From assembly GCA_039024895.1 (NCBI GenBank), contig JBCCPJ010000002.1, positions 238,879-302,878 on the forward strand: a DNA stretch of 64,000 bases. Direction: 5' to 3'. This DNA is from JAJDOD01 sp039024895. Its GTDB lineage: Bacteria > Pseudomonadota > Alphaproteobacteria > Rhodobacterales > Rhodobacteraceae. Numbering within the stretch: position 1 is the first letter of the stretch; every line of letters begins with the position of its first letter. Shown here in pieces: positions 16,913 through 26,741 of this stretch. The position numbers and the translations under genes were made by a program. The notes beneath the pieces were generated by a model, which saw only the letters and a program-made list of their open reading frames with translations, made no database searches and was not told the origin of the DNA.

Positions 16913-18061
16913 TTACGCCGCGTAGCCGTAAAATTCATCGTCCGTGTCGGGCAGCGCATCGCATGCTTCGCGAATGAACCCACGGATTGCCTCGTCGGAG
17001 AACGTCCAAAGCGCCGGGTAAAGCACTTTCATCTCGTTCCGGATCAACATGAAGAGCGTGTCCTTCAGCGCCACCGGTGCGATATCCGGACCGATGGAGC
17101 GGATCTCGCCCGCAAGCGCATCCGCCATTCGGTTCACTTCCGATTGGGTCGCTGAGTGGGTGGCAAGGTCGAGTATCGCGGAGGCGAATAGTTCAGGATC
17201 ATACAACTCCCGACCGTTCTCGCGACGCGATACCAAGGGATGAAAGAACAAAGCGTAACCGCCCATGCCCAGAATGGCGGATGTTCGGTCTATCGCGTCG
17301 TCCGCCATCGCCTCAATCTCGACATCCGAGGCGTTTTCCGGGCTTGCAAGCCACACGGCATGGGCTGCGTAAATCGCCGGGTTCGAGGGATCGAGTACGA
17401 TCCAGGCGTCAAACAATTCCTGCATCCGGTGCGATTGGCCGGGTGAGCCAAGACCTTGCATATATTGCGCTTCAGCCATCAGAGGCGACATAAGGGCGCG
17501 CGCATCATAGGGCTCCAGTATCTCGCCAGCGGCCACATAATGATGAGCCATACGTCGCCATGCATCCTTGTGGCACTCTTCCGGCCAATGGTCTGCCCGA
17601 TAGGCGAGGCCAAGCACCAAATGCGCCCGCGCCGCCAGAAGAGCCAGAACGTGGTTGTCCGGCGCGTTTTCATAGGTCTCCATAAAACAACCCAACTCCG
17701 CTTCGGCATCCGTGAGGTCCGACAGCGAGGTATGGGGTGCCTCATCGATCAATGACTGAAGGCCCGACAAGGCGACTTCTACACCGATCTCGTGAAATCT
17801 AAGTCCGCCTTGCGTCGACGCCAATTGCGCCTCCCAGGCAGCGATCTGATCGCCAATCTCTACCCACTCGTCTTGCAGCATTAAATCCGCAATGAGAGAG
17901 GCCACTTCGCGACGCTCGCCGCGATCTGGATCGTCGTGCTCGATGGCAAGTTTTGGGATTTCCGGTTCCACAAAGGGAGCCTCTCCGCGCGATGCCGGTT
18001 TCGACAAAACAAACGTCACGCTAGACGCTAATCCGCGTGCGATGATGTGAAGAACACGCAT
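16913..18061 (-). CDS. Conserved hypothetical protein, 382 residues
   Basis: The protein starts MRVLHIIARGLASSVTFVLSK, which could be a weak signal or just a helix. I chose the ATG at 18061 because of the GGAGCGAGGG element before it; the frame is open to 18226 but that part looks non-coding. The body is rich in Ala, Glu and Asp with many tetratricopeptide-like helices (DALAGEIRSI, EAELGCFMETYENAPDNHVLALLAARAH in parts). It may be a soluble helical-repeat scaffold. No catalytic motif found. It shares orientation with the PlsC-like acyltransferase gene upstream. Confidence 0.7.
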   Translation of the reverse strand: MRVLHIIARGLASSVTFVLSKPASRGEAPFVEPEIPKLAIEHDDPDRGERREVASLIADLMLQDEWVEIGDQIAAWEAQLASTQGGLRFHEIGVEVALSGLQSLIDEAPHTSLSDLTDAEAELGCFMETYENAPDNHVLALLAARAHLVLGLAYRADHWPEECHKDAWRRMAHHYVAAGEILEPYDARALMSPLMAEAQYMQGLGSPGQSHRMQELFDAWIVLDPSNPAIYAAHAVWLASPENASDVEIEAMADDAIDRTSAILGMGGYALFFHPLVSRRENGRELYDPELFASAILDLATHSATQSEVNRMADALAGEIRSIGPDIAPVALKDTLFMLIRNEMKVLYPALWTFSDEAIRGFIREACDALPDTDDEFYGYAA

Positions 18062-18257
18062 ACCCTCGCTCCATAGTCCTTTTTTACAAGAGTGGAGAGG
18101 CAATTCGTCAACTTTAAGGCAAATCAACGGCGCTCGCGGCGTGTTTCGGGCGAAGCAAGTCGTAATAGACCTTAAATTCCGATCCGATCTCCGGGGCGTT
18201 TCGTCTCGCACTGACAGAAGACCCAAAAAGTCTTAACGCACCGTAAATTTAGGAAGG

Positions 18258-19118
18258 TTACCTCGCCCAGGTGGGCAAACGCGTATTTTGGAGAAGTGAC
18301 ACGGTCGGGGCGTATTTGCCGCCAAGCGCCAGTGTTGCGCGCTTCAGAATTTCAATGGCGTTTTCCGATTTGGCGGGCAGTGCCGTTGGCGATATCGGTT
18401 CACCAATTGTAATCCTGTAAGGCTGGCGGTCCTTATTCAGCGTTTCATAGAACAAGGTGATGTCCCGTAGCGTCGGGTGGATTAGATCAAAAAGATAGAA
18501 AAGCGCCGAGTTTCGCGCACGGATGTGCAGCGGAATGACCGGTAGATTGTACTTACGCGCGATCATGGCCGCCGATGCCATCCAAGGCCGCTCATGGAGC
18601 TTCAGCCCCCGCCGCTTGGCCAGCCGTCCGCTGGGAAAAATCACCCCCAGGCGCCCCGCCTCAATCGCGGTCTTGGTGTACTCCATCGTTTCACGGGTTT
18701 TTCCGCGCGTCCGCTTATCGACCCGCCATTCTACGGGGGCAATCAAGCTCTCAAACTGGGGCATGATGCGCAGGATGTCGGAATTCGCATAGACAAACAT
18801 ATCCGGCCGCAGCGGATAAATCGCGTGATGCAGCATAATGCCATCTGCAATACCCGTGGGATGGTTCGCCACGATCAGCGCCGGTCCCTGACGCGGGATA
18901 TTCTCTAGCCCGGAAACTTTGAGGTCGCGCGCCAAGAGCCCCGCCACATGGCGCATCACGTGATCTGTGGGCATGTTCCGGTAAATCTCACCCAGTTGCA
19001 GTGTCCGTTCATAGCCGAGCAAAGACATAAGGCCACGACGCGCCATGGCGGCTGTAACATTTCGTTCGAACAGCCACGGTGCGCGCTCCGCGATCAGGGG
19101 ATCAATCCGTTCTTTCAT
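18258..19118 (-). CDS. Lysophospholipid acyltransferase family protein
   Basis: This 286-residue protein has the acyltransferase block VANHPTGIADG with the expected glycine/aspartate, followed by IFPSGRL (the second conserved block), and a later RKYNLPVIPLHI block. It resembles the PlsC-like / hemolysin-type acyltransferases that acylate phospholipids or ornithine lipid precursors at the inner membrane. The start at 19118 is preferred (AAGGGTGG ahead of it); the frame is open to 19211, but those residues are not family-like. The spacing H-P-T-G-I-A-D is one longer than the classic HX4D. Confidence 0.8.
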   Translation of the reverse strand: MKERIDPLIAERAPWLFERNVTAAMARRGLMSLLGYERTLQLGEIYRNMPTDHVMRHVAGLLARDLKVSGLENIPRQGPALIVANHPTGIADGIMLHHAIYPLRPDMFVYANSDILRIMPQFESLIAPVEWRVDKRTRGKTRETMEYTKTAIEAGRLGVIFPSGRLAKRRGLKLHERPWMASAAMIARKYNLPVIPLHIRARNSALFYLFDLIHPTLRDITLFYETLNKDRQPYRITIGEPISPTALPAKSENAIEILKRATLALGGKYAPTVSLLQNTRLPTWAR

Positions 19119-19466
19119 CGCCACCCTTGAACCCGAGAATTGCAACAGATTCGTGATTTCAGAATAGCAGTTGGTGTCTGCCGCCCCCATCTGCCAGAGC
19201 GCGGCGCTCAAAAATGGGCAGATCGACGCCGAACGCTGCCAGATCGCCGAGCGGCTGCAATGAGCCAGAAGCTCAAAAACGCCTTTTAAACCGCTGTAAA
19301 AAAGAAAGTTCTACGCCTGATGCAAATGACAAACCTCGCTCAGCAGAAATGTAAATCCCAAGGGATCACTGGGACTGTGCGAGGACGGGCCGGCACCGTA
19401 TCGGCACATCTTTGCCGATCTCCCTCATCGCCAGCACTTTTGCCAAGCAAAGCTGCGCAGAGCGGC
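19119..19466. other. Intergenic gap between pepN end and acyltransferase start
   Basis: Both flanking genes are on the minus strand. I see no credible gene in the 348 bases. A short plus-strand frame ending at about 19262 (…DAERCQIAERLQ) reads like protein but is only ~30 codons. No terminator with a T-run is evident. Confidence 0.4.
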
Positions 19467-22070
19467 TCAAACGTCGAGGATGCGTCCGGCGATCTCCTGC
19501 ATATCCTTCGACGGCTTTCCAACCAGCAATTGCGCTAAGGCGTCTCGTATCTGACCCTGCCGGTCGCCGTCATACCGCGCCAGCGTTTCGAAAACGGTCG
19601 TCATCCGCGCCGCTGTCATCGGATTGATGGGATCAAGCTGTTTCAACCATTTAGCCACAAAGGCATAACCATCCCCGGACGCGCTATGAAACCCGGCGGT
19701 GTTCCCCGCCAGTCCGCCCAAGACAGCGCGGAAACGGTTTGGGTTTTTGAGGTTGAAATCCGGGTGTGTGACCATGTTTTCCGCCACAGTGACAGCTTGG
19801 TCCGGGGCGGCACAGGCAACCGACAGCGAAAACCACTTGTCGAGTGTATTCGCATCGCTACGCCAACGGTCATAAAACATGCCCGCCTCGTCTGCCCCTT
19901 TGCCGAGGCGCAGCAAACAGGCAAGGGCACCAATGCTCTCCGTCATATTGTCCGCGTCCCCAAAGAGCGCGCGCGCCCGGTCTGGTCCTTCGACGCGCCC
20001 CAAAAAGCCAAGCGCTGCCAGCCTTAGTGCCCGTCGCCCGGCGTCCTCCGCCACCGGGCGGTAAGGTCCCGGATTGTTCAAGCCCTCGTAAAGTCTCGTA
20101 AAGAGCGGCGCATGGGCCGAGGCGATCGAAGCTTTCAACTGCTCCGATGCGGTGTGAATGCGATCCGGATCCGGCGTTTGCCCGCCGTCATACAACGTTT
20201 GAGCGATGTCATCTTCGCTGGGCAAGCCAAGTGCGAACGCGCGAAAGGCCGAGTCAAGCGTGTCATCTCCGATCAGCTTGCCGAGCGCCTCCAGGTATCG
20301 GGCGTCCGGCTCCTCTTCCCCATCGACCATGCGCATGAGTTCTGCCTTCGCCAAGGCGCGCCCAGCTTCCCAGCGGTTGAACGGATCGCTGTCATGGGCG
20401 AGAAGGACGAGCCGGTCGTCCATCGAGAGGTCTTGCTTGACGATAACCGGCGCGCTGAAACCACGAAACGCTGAAACAATCGGCAACCGATCCGACCCAA
20501 TAAAGCTCCCCGTGGCAATCACTGCTTCCTCGGTATCGAGGATGCCCATCTGCTCGCCCGCGATTTCACGGCCTTCGTGGTCATAGAGTGCCAAGGCAAT
20601 GGGGATCGGCACCGGACGTTTCTCTGGCTGACCCGGGGTCGGCGGGACGCTTTGTTGTGCGGTAACGCGCCACGAAATAGGGCGTGTTTCCGTACCATCT
20701 GTCGCGCGTACCGGACTTGCGCGCCCTGTCACCTCGACTTTGATTTCAACCGTTGGCGTGCCCGCTTGCCCGTACCACAGCTTAAACTGACCAAGGTCAC
20801 GCCCGGTCGCATCTTCGAACGCTTTCAGCCAGTCCTCAATGGTGCAGGCCTGACCATCGTGGCGGTTAAAATAGAGGTCCAAGGCCCGGCGATACCCGTC
20901 GTCGCCCACGATCCGGCGGAGCATCCCGATAAGCTCCGCACCCTTCTCGTAAACGGTGGCGGTGTAGAAGTTATTGATCTCAACGTAGCTTTCCGGGCGC
21001 ACCGGATGCGCCAGCGGCCCCGCATCTTCGCGAAACTGGCGCCCACGCAACATAATGACATCGTCGATGCGTTTGACGGCGTGCCCGCGCATGTCGCCAG
21101 AAAACTGCTGGTCGCGAAAAACTGTCAGCCCTTCCTTCAGGCACAATTGGAACCAGTCGCGGCAGGTGATCCGGTTCCCGGTCCAATTGTGGAAATACTC
21201 ATGGGCAACGATACTCTCGATGGCTTCGTAATCGCGATCTGTGGCTGTCTCGGGACTGGCAAGCACATATTTCGAGTTAAAGATGTTCAGCCCCTTATTC
21301 TCCATCGCGCCCGCGTTAAAGTCATCGACCGCCACAAGGTTGAAGACGTCGAGATCGTAATTTCGACCGTAAACCTCTTCGTCCCAAACCATGGAGCGTT
21401 TCAAGGCGTCCAACGCATAGGCGCAGCGGTCCTGATCTCCCGGTCGCACCCAAATGTTCAGCGTTACGTCGCGCCCATCTGCCGTTCTGTGCGCGCCGGA
21501 ATGGGCCACCAGATCGCCCGCAACAAGCGCAAACAAATAGGATGGCTTTGGCCATGGATCGTGCCACTCCGCCCAGCCGTCGCCCGACGCAATCGGATTT
21601 CCGTTGGACAAAAGTATCGCCGCGTCCGCTTCCACGCGCACCGTTAACGGCGCCATCACGTCCGGACGGTCCGGATAAAAAGTGATTTTCCGAAACCCTT
21701 CCGCCTCGCATTGCGTGCAGTAAAGCCCGTTGGAGATGTAAAGCCCTTCAAGCTCAGTGTTGCTTGACGGATCGATTTCAACCTCAGCTTCCCAAACGAA
21801 CGGGTTGGTCGGCACATCGAGGGTGAGGCCCGATGGTGTGACCTCCGGCGAAACCGGGACACCATCGATGGACGCACTGATAAGCTTCAGCTTTTCCCCA
21901 TCCAGCGAAAACTCTGTGTCTTCCGCGTCGGGATTTGGACGAAACGCGATGCGCGATAGAACACGCGTCGCCGTACTGTCGAGCTTGAACGTGAGATGCA
22001 CCTCGTCGACGAACCAGTTTGGCGGTCGATATTCGGCCAGTCGAACCGGCTGTGGCGTAGCATCTTTCAT
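19467..22070 (-). CDS. pepN: Aminopeptidase N (M1 family zinc metallopeptidase)
   Basis: The 867-residue protein has the GAMEN exopeptidase motif, the zinc motif HEYFHNWTGNR (HEXXH) and the second zinc ligand glutamate in LKEGLTVFRDQQF. It matches the E. coli PepN type with the C-terminal helical domain; length is normal (about 870). The start at 22070 (MKDATPQPVRLAEY) is chosen over the open frame to 22292 because the upstream part overlaps the divergent DUF2256 gene. Family knowledge: cytoplasmic removal of N-terminal residues from peptides during protein turnover. Confidence 0.95.
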   Translation of the reverse strand: MKDATPQPVRLAEYRPPNWFVDEVHLTFKLDSTATRVLSRIAFRPNPDAEDTEFSLDGEKLKLISASIDGVPVSPEVTPSGLTLDVPTNPFVWEAEVEIDPSSNTELEGLYISNGLYCTQCEAEGFRKITFYPDRPDVMAPLTVRVEADAAILLSNGNPIASGDGWAEWHDPWPKPSYLFALVAGDLVAHSGAHRTADGRDVTLNIWVRPGDQDRCAYALDALKRSMVWDEEVYGRNYDLDVFNLVAVDDFNAGAMENKGLNIFNSKYVLASPETATDRDYEAIESIVAHEYFHNWTGNRITCRDWFQLCLKEGLTVFRDQQFSGDMRGHAVKRIDDVIMLRGRQFREDAGPLAHPVRPESYVEINNFYTATVYEKGAELIGMLRRIVGDDGYRRALDLYFNRHDGQACTIEDWLKAFEDATGRDLGQFKLWYGQAGTPTVEIKVEVTGRASPVRATDGTETRPISWRVTAQQSVPPTPGQPEKRPVPIPIALALYDHEGREIAGEQMGILDTEEAVIATGSFIGSDRLPIVSAFRGFSAPVIVKQDLSMDDRLVLLAHDSDPFNRWEAGRALAKAELMRMVDGEEEPDARYLEALGKLIGDDTLDSAFRAFALGLPSEDDIAQTLYDGGQTPDPDRIHTASEQLKASIASAHAPLFTRLYEGLNNPGPYRPVAEDAGRRALRLAALGFLGRVEGPDRARALFGDADNMTESIGALACLLRLGKGADEAGMFYDRWRSDANTLDKWFSLSVACAAPDQAVTVAENMVTHPDFNLKNPNRFRAVLGGLAGNTAGFHSASGDGYAFVAKWLKQLDPINPMTAARMTTVFETLARYDGDRQGQIRDALAQLLVGKPSKDMQEIAGRILDV

Positions 22071-22138
22071 GGTGGCGGGTTCCCTGGGAACGACTTTAAA
22101 TCGGCCTACCATGTAGCGCCCGGCTTGAGGCAGAGCAA

Positions 22139-22282
22139 TTGGCGAAACAGGTAAAGAAACGCGACCTTCCCCAGAAAACCTGCGCCACCTGCGGCCGCCC
22201 CTTCGCGTGGCGCAAGAAATGGGCGAAGGTATGGGATGAGGTGAAGTATTGCTCGGATCGCTGCCGACGCGCCCGCCGGTAA
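22139..22282 (+). CDS. DUF2256 family zinc-ribbon protein, TTG start
   Basis: Direct translation gives a 47-residue protein (MAKQVKKRDLPQKTCATCGR..., ending RCRRARR) typical of DUF2256. Four cysteines form CATCGRPF and YCSDRC, a likely zinc ribbon; the block WRKKWAKVWDEVKYCS is characteristic. No ATG fits the frame; the TTG at 22139 has GAGG eight bases upstream and follows an in-frame TAA by about 30 bases. It is divergent from pepN. The function of the family is unknown. Confidence 0.85.
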   Translation: MAKQVKKRDLPQKTCATCGRPFAWRKKWAKVWDEVKYCSDRCRRARR

Positions 22283-22414
22283 GGCGCGGCACGGGGGATT
22301 GTCGATTACAGATGCAGGGAAAGAATCGTCGATTTCTCTAATCGTCGGCCATCTGCTTGAAAGTATACAACAGTCGACCTAGCTTGCGGCGCTGAACGAG
22401 GGAGATGAAAAAGA

Positions 22415-24562
22415 ATGACAGCACGCATGGAGCGGCACCGCCTTCAGGTCGCCAAGGAACTGGCAGAGTTTATCGAGGCCGAAGCGCTACCCGGCACCGA
22501 TGTCCCGGCGGATACCTTCTGGGAAACATTCAGCCGACTGGCCCATGACCTCTCTCCAAAAAATCGCGCGCTCCTTGATACCCGCGCTTTGATGCAAGGC
22601 AAGCTCGATCAATGGCACAAAGCGCATCAAAACCAAGTCCATGACCACGAAGCCTATAAGGTGTTCCTCACTGAGATCGGGTATCTTGTGCCGACAGGAC
22701 CTGACTTTGAAATCGAAACTACCAACACCGACCCTGAAATTGCCACTGTTCCCGGACCGCAACTGGTGGTGCCCATCACCAATGCGCGCTATGCGCTCAA
22801 CGCCGCCAATGCCCGTTGGGGCAGCCTATATGATGCGCTTTACGGCACTGACGCGACGGACGGCGCACCTCTTCCGGGCCCCTATGACCGTGGTCGGGGT
22901 GCACGCGTTGTCGCTAAGGCGCGGGTTTTCCTTGATGAAGCCTTTCCCCTCAACGGCACGAGCCACGCCGATGCCCGCCGTTACCGGGTGAAGGACGGGG
23001 CACTACTCGTGGATGACATGCCGTTGAGCGATCCGGCCAAATTCGTAGGCTATCGCGGCCACCCGAAAGCGCCAGATGCGATCCTACTCGTCAATAACGC
23101 GCTCCATGTGGAACTGGTTTTTGACCGTACGGACAGGATTGGCGGGCGCGATCAAGCGGGCCTTGCCGATGTGAGAGTGGAAGCCGCGATTTCGGCGATT
23201 ATGGACTGCGAGGATTCCGTTGCCTGCGTCGATGCCGAAGACAAGGTCCTCGCCTATCGCAACTGGCTTGGACTGATGAAAGGCGACCTGAGCGACACTT
23301 TCGAGAAAGGCGGCGCAACGGTGACCCGCGCTCTGTCGCCGGACCCGGAGTACCTTTCACCGGATGGAACGCCGTTTACCGTAAAGGGCCGCGCGCTCAT
23401 GCTCGTCCGCAACGTCGGTCACCTAATGACGAACCCGGCGATTTTGCTGGAAGACGGCTCGGAAATTTTCGAAGGTCTGATGGATGCGATGATTACCGTT
23501 CTCATCGCCAAGCACGACCTCATGAAGTCAAGCGGTGATCGGAACAGCCACACCGGCTCGGTTTATGTTGTGAAACCAAAGATGCACGGCCCCGATGAAG
23601 TCGCTTTTTCCGATAAAACCTTCACCCATGTGGAAAAGGCGCTCGGCCTGCCCCAGGACACCGTGAAGATCGGCATCATGGACGAAGAACGGCGTACGTC
23701 CGTCAACCTCAAGGAATGCATCCGAGCCGCGAAATCGCGGGTGGCATTTATCAACACGGGCTTTCTCGACCGGACGGGCGATGAAATACACACCTCGATG
23801 GAGGCCGGTCCTTTCAGCCGCAAAGACTGGATCAAACGCAAGGGCTGGATCACGGCCTATGAGAACCTGAACGTGGATGTCGGTCTCGCCTGTGGTCTCT
23901 CCGGCAAGGCGCAAATCGGCAAGGGCATGTGGGCGATGCCCGATATGATGGGCGCCATGCTGGAAGCCAAGATCGAACACCCGAAGGCTGGCGCCAATTG
24001 CGCTTGGGTCCCCTCGCCCACGGCTGCCACGCTCCACGCGCTGCACTACCACAAAGTTGATGTCTTCGCGGTGCAAGCCAAGCTAAAAGCCGGTGGCCCC
24101 CGCGCCCATGTGGACGGTATCCTCGACATGCCCCTGGCCACCTATCGCAAGTGGTCAGAACCGCAGATTCTCCGCGAAGTGGAAAACAATGCGCAAGGTA
24201 TCTTGGGCTATGTGGTGCGTTGGATTGACCAGGGCGTCGGCTGCTCGAAAGTGCCTGACATCAACGACGTGGGCCTGATGGAAGACCGCGCCACCTGCCG
24301 CATCTCCTCGCAACATATTGCCAATTGGCTGCATCACGGCATCGTTTCCGAAGCGCAGGCAATGGATGCCATGAAACGCATGGCTGCCAAGGTCGATGCG
24401 CAAAATGCCGGTGACCCCTCTTACCGCCCCATGGCGCCGGACTTTGACGGCATTGCGTTCCAGGCGGCTTGCGATTTGGTTTTTAAAGGCCGCGAGCAAC
24501 CCTCCGGCTATACCGAAGCTGTGCTGCATGCACGCCGTCTTGAACTGAAAGCTGCGTCTTAG
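22415..24562 (+). CDS. glcB: Malate synthase G
   Basis: The 715-residue length and sequence fit malate synthase G rather than the shorter A form. Conserved blocks include IMDCEDSVACVDAEDKV, the KMHGPDEVAF and GIMDEERRTSVNLKECI, and the late GIVSEAQ region. Family knowledge: it condenses glyoxylate with acetyl-CoA to give malate in the glycolate/glyoxylate route. Start with GGGAGATG before it. It is followed by glcG within 12 bases, as in glycolate operons, though no glcDEF or regulator is present in the window. Confidence 0.96.
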   Translation: MTARMERHRLQVAKELAEFIEAEALPGTDVPADTFWETFSRLAHDLSPKNRALLDTRALMQGKLDQWHKAHQNQVHDHEAYKVFLTEIGYLVPTGPDFEIETTNTDPEIATVPGPQLVVPITNARYALNAANARWGSLYDALYGTDATDGAPLPGPYDRGRGARVVAKARVFLDEAFPLNGTSHADARRYRVKDGALLVDDMPLSDPAKFVGYRGHPKAPDAILLVNNALHVELVFDRTDRIGGRDQAGLADVRVEAAISAIMDCEDSVACVDAEDKVLAYRNWLGLMKGDLSDTFEKGGATVTRALSPDPEYLSPDGTPFTVKGRALMLVRNVGHLMTNPAILLEDGSEIFEGLMDAMITVLIAKHDLMKSSGDRNSHTGSVYVVKPKMHGPDEVAFSDKTFTHVEKALGLPQDTVKIGIMDEERRTSVNLKECIRAAKSRVAFINTGFLDRTGDEIHTSMEAGPFSRKDWIKRKGWITAYENLNVDVGLACGLSGKAQIGKGMWAMPDMMGAMLEAKIEHPKAGANCAWVPSPTAATLHALHYHKVDVFAVQAKLKAGGPRAHVDGILDMPLATYRKWSEPQILREVENNAQGILGYVVRWIDQGVGCSKVPDINDVGLMEDRATCRISSQHIANWLHHGIVSEAQAMDAMKRMAAKVDAQNAGDPSYRPMAPDFDGIAFQAACDLVFKGREQPSGYTEAVLHARRLELKAAS

Positions 24563-24573
24563 GAAGCCACCAC

Positions 24574-25002
24574 ATGCCCGAAATCTCATTGTCAAAAGCC
24601 CGCAGCATTATTCGTGCGACCCTCAAAAAGGGGCGCGAGATGGACCTGAAACCCCTCTCCGTCGTCGTCCTCGACACCGGCGGTCACCTGAAAGCGTTCG
24701 AACGCGAAGACGGAGCCAGCCCGGGACGGTTCGAGATTGCGCGCGGCAAAGCATACGGCGTGATCATGACCGGGATGACCGGTTCCGCCCTCATGAAGCG
24801 GGCCGAGGACCAGGCTTACTTCGTTGACGCTCTGAACGGTGCTTTCGGCGGCAAAGTGATCCCTGTGCCCGGCGGTGTTCTCGTCAAGGACAGCCGAGGC
24901 CGGATCATTGGCGCTGTTGGCGTAACCGGGGACACTTCCGACAACGATGCAGCTGCTGCGCTCGCTGGCATTGAAGCCGCAGGACTTGCAGGAGACGCTT
25001 GA
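24574..25002 (+). CDS. glcG: GlcG/HbpS family heme-binding-like protein
   Basis: The 142-residue protein carries the GlcG/HbpS pattern (VVVLDTGGHLKAFERED, GGVLVKDSRGRIIGAVGVTG). Members bind heme or act as accessory proteins; GlcG of E. coli is an unknown part of the glycolate operon. It lies 11 bases after glcB and is probably cotranscribed. Confidence 0.87.
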   Translation: MPEISLSKARSIIRATLKKGREMDLKPLSVVVLDTGGHLKAFEREDGASPGRFEIARGKAYGVIMTGMTGSALMKRAEDQAYFVDALNGAFGGKVIPVPGGVLVKDSRGRIIGAVGVTGDTSDNDAAAALAGIEAAGLAGDA

Positions 25003-25117
25003 TACGTTGAAAAATTAAGCGTTTTGCAACAAAATACACGGAAGCACTGTGCAGATTTGTTGCTGGCCTCTCTGGAATGAGGCATTAGGTTCACGAGTGG
25101 AACAAGGGACGCGTAAG

Positions 25118-25888
25118 ATGCCTGTCGTTGGGATCATCGGAAATTTCTACCTTCTCAATGACGAGTACCCCACGCATGCGGGCGGCGTGATGAACAGCAC
25201 GGCAATCGCCCACGTGGCGGGCGCGCTTCCACTGATCGTGCCCTCCGACCCGGACCTTGTGGATATGGAGACGTTGAAGGCGACCTGTGACGGGTTCCTC
25301 TTCACGGGCGGGCGACCCAATGTGCATCCTGAAGAATATGGGGAAGACGAAACAGAGGCCCACGGCACCTTCGACCGCGCCCGCGACGGGCTGACGCTGG
25401 AACTCATCCGCGATTGCGTGGCCAGCGGCCAACCCTTGCTGGCAATCTGTCGCGGATTTCAGGAGTTGAACGTCGCGATGGGTGGCTCGCTCTATCCTGA
25501 GATACGCGACCTGCCTGGGCGTATGAACCATCGTATGCCGCCCGATGGCACCATTGAGGAGAAATTCGCGCTGCGCCACGATGTGACGCTGACCGAAGGC
25601 GGTGTGTTCCATCGCATTTTCGGTGCGTCCACAGTGCGCACCAACACGCTCCATGGGCAAGGCATCAAGGAACCCGGCGCCCGGATTGTTGTCGATGGCC
25701 GCGCGCCCGACGGGACGGAGGAGGCGATCTACGTCCAGAACGCCCCCGGCTTTGCGCTCGGCGTCCAGTGGCATCCGGAATACAACGCGACCGAGGACCC
25801 GGTGTCTCGTCCGTTGTTCGAAGCTTTCGGCGATGCCGTGCGCACGTGGTCAAAAGGCGAAAGGCCAGCGCGCATCCGCAGCGCTTAA
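25118..25888 (+). CDS. Class I glutamine amidotransferase-like hydrolase (peptidase C26, PuuD group)
   Basis: The 256-residue protein has FLFTGGRPNVHPEEYG (oxyanion loop), the nucleophile elbow LLAICRGFQELNVAMGG with cysteine in CRG, and the catalytic histidine and glutamate in GVQWHPEYNA. It belongs to the gamma-glutamyl-gamma-aminobutyrate hydrolase family, which frees glutamate from gamma-glutamyl compounds in polyamine breakdown. The start at 25118 (MPVVGIIGN) has AAGGGAC ahead. There are no other puu genes nearby. Confidence 0.88.
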   Translation: MPVVGIIGNFYLLNDEYPTHAGGVMNSTAIAHVAGALPLIVPSDPDLVDMETLKATCDGFLFTGGRPNVHPEEYGEDETEAHGTFDRARDGLTLELIRDCVASGQPLLAICRGFQELNVAMGGSLYPEIRDLPGRMNHRMPPDGTIEEKFALRHDVTLTEGGVFHRIFGASTVRTNTLHGQGIKEPGARIVVDGRAPDGTEEAIYVQNAPGFALGVQWHPEYNATEDPVSRPLFEAFGDAVRTWSKGERPARIRSA

Positions 25889-25960
25889 CCGAGTGAAACG
25901 TCTTTCCACTTGAACGGTCACAGACCTAAAATCACGAATACCGTCGAACTTCCGTGCTCT

Positions 25961-26614
25961 TCACGGGCGCGCGGGCGGTCGGACATCTTCCAGAAGACGG
26001 CAGTAGACCTGACGTTTGGTGTAGCGCTGCATGTCGCGGCGCATCCGGTCGTTCCGAATAGGTCCCCAATCCGCCGCCACCCCGCGCCAGCGCGTATCCT
26101 TCACGGCAATCGCATCGTCACGCGGCACCGTCACATTCATGATCCGAACAGCGCAATTCAAGTTATCCGACCCGCGCTTCAATTCGGCCCCGGTTTGCAC
26201 GCGGCAGTCGCGAAACTCGGCAGTGGGCGGATAAATTTGCATCAAACCAAACCACCGCCCGTTGCCACCGACGGCCCGGGGGTTCCAAGTGCTTTCATAC
26301 CGCGCCAAGGTCGATACAAACCCGGCCCAAAAGGCCGCGCGCGCCGCCGCATCATTCTCAGGATAGGCCGGACACCAATCCGCGATGTCCTTGGGCACAG
26401 TTTGAAGCAACTGATCCCCATGGCTTTGCACAGCCGAAATGACCACGCGGGTCCATAGAGGCCCCTTTTCCCGTTGTTCCCACCGGGCGCGCGGCAATTG
26501 GTTGTCTCGGGGCTCGGGGCGCAACTTGGACAGATCCGAGGGCGTCGCTCCGGCAAAACCGGCAGAAAAGACGTAAATCAACGGGATTATGAAAAGAGTT
26601 CGCAGCATAGACAT
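25961..26614 (-). CDS. Lytic transglycosylase-like exported protein (SLT domain)
   Basis: The 217-residue protein starts MSMLRTLFIIPLIYVFSAGFAGA, a signal peptide. The mature domain has ARYESTWNP with the catalytic glutamate and WFGLMQIYPPTAE, both typical of goose-lysozyme-like/Slt domains, plus NLNCAVRIM. It would cleave peptidoglycan glycan strands in the periplasm. Frame is open to 27037 but that part is antisense to gatB. Divergent from gatB with about 127 bases between. Confidence 0.85.
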   Translation of the reverse strand: MSMLRTLFIIPLIYVFSAGFAGATPSDLSKLRPEPRDNQLPRARWEQREKGPLWTRVVISAVQSHGDQLLQTVPKDIADWCPAYPENDAAARAAFWAGFVSTLARYESTWNPRAVGGNGRWFGLMQIYPPTAEFRDCRVQTGAELKRGSDNLNCAVRIMNVTVPRDDAIAVKDTRWRGVAADWGPIRNDRMRRDMQRYTKRQVYCRLLEDVRPPARP

Positions 26615-26741
26615 CCGGTCTCGTTCCTGGCGCACCCCGTTTGGGTTGTGACAGATGCGCCCGTCTCTGCCAAGCCCGCTTCGCGCTTGAAGCAGCGGGC
26701 AACCATCCTTAGAACGGCGCAGATATGACAGCGGATGGAGC

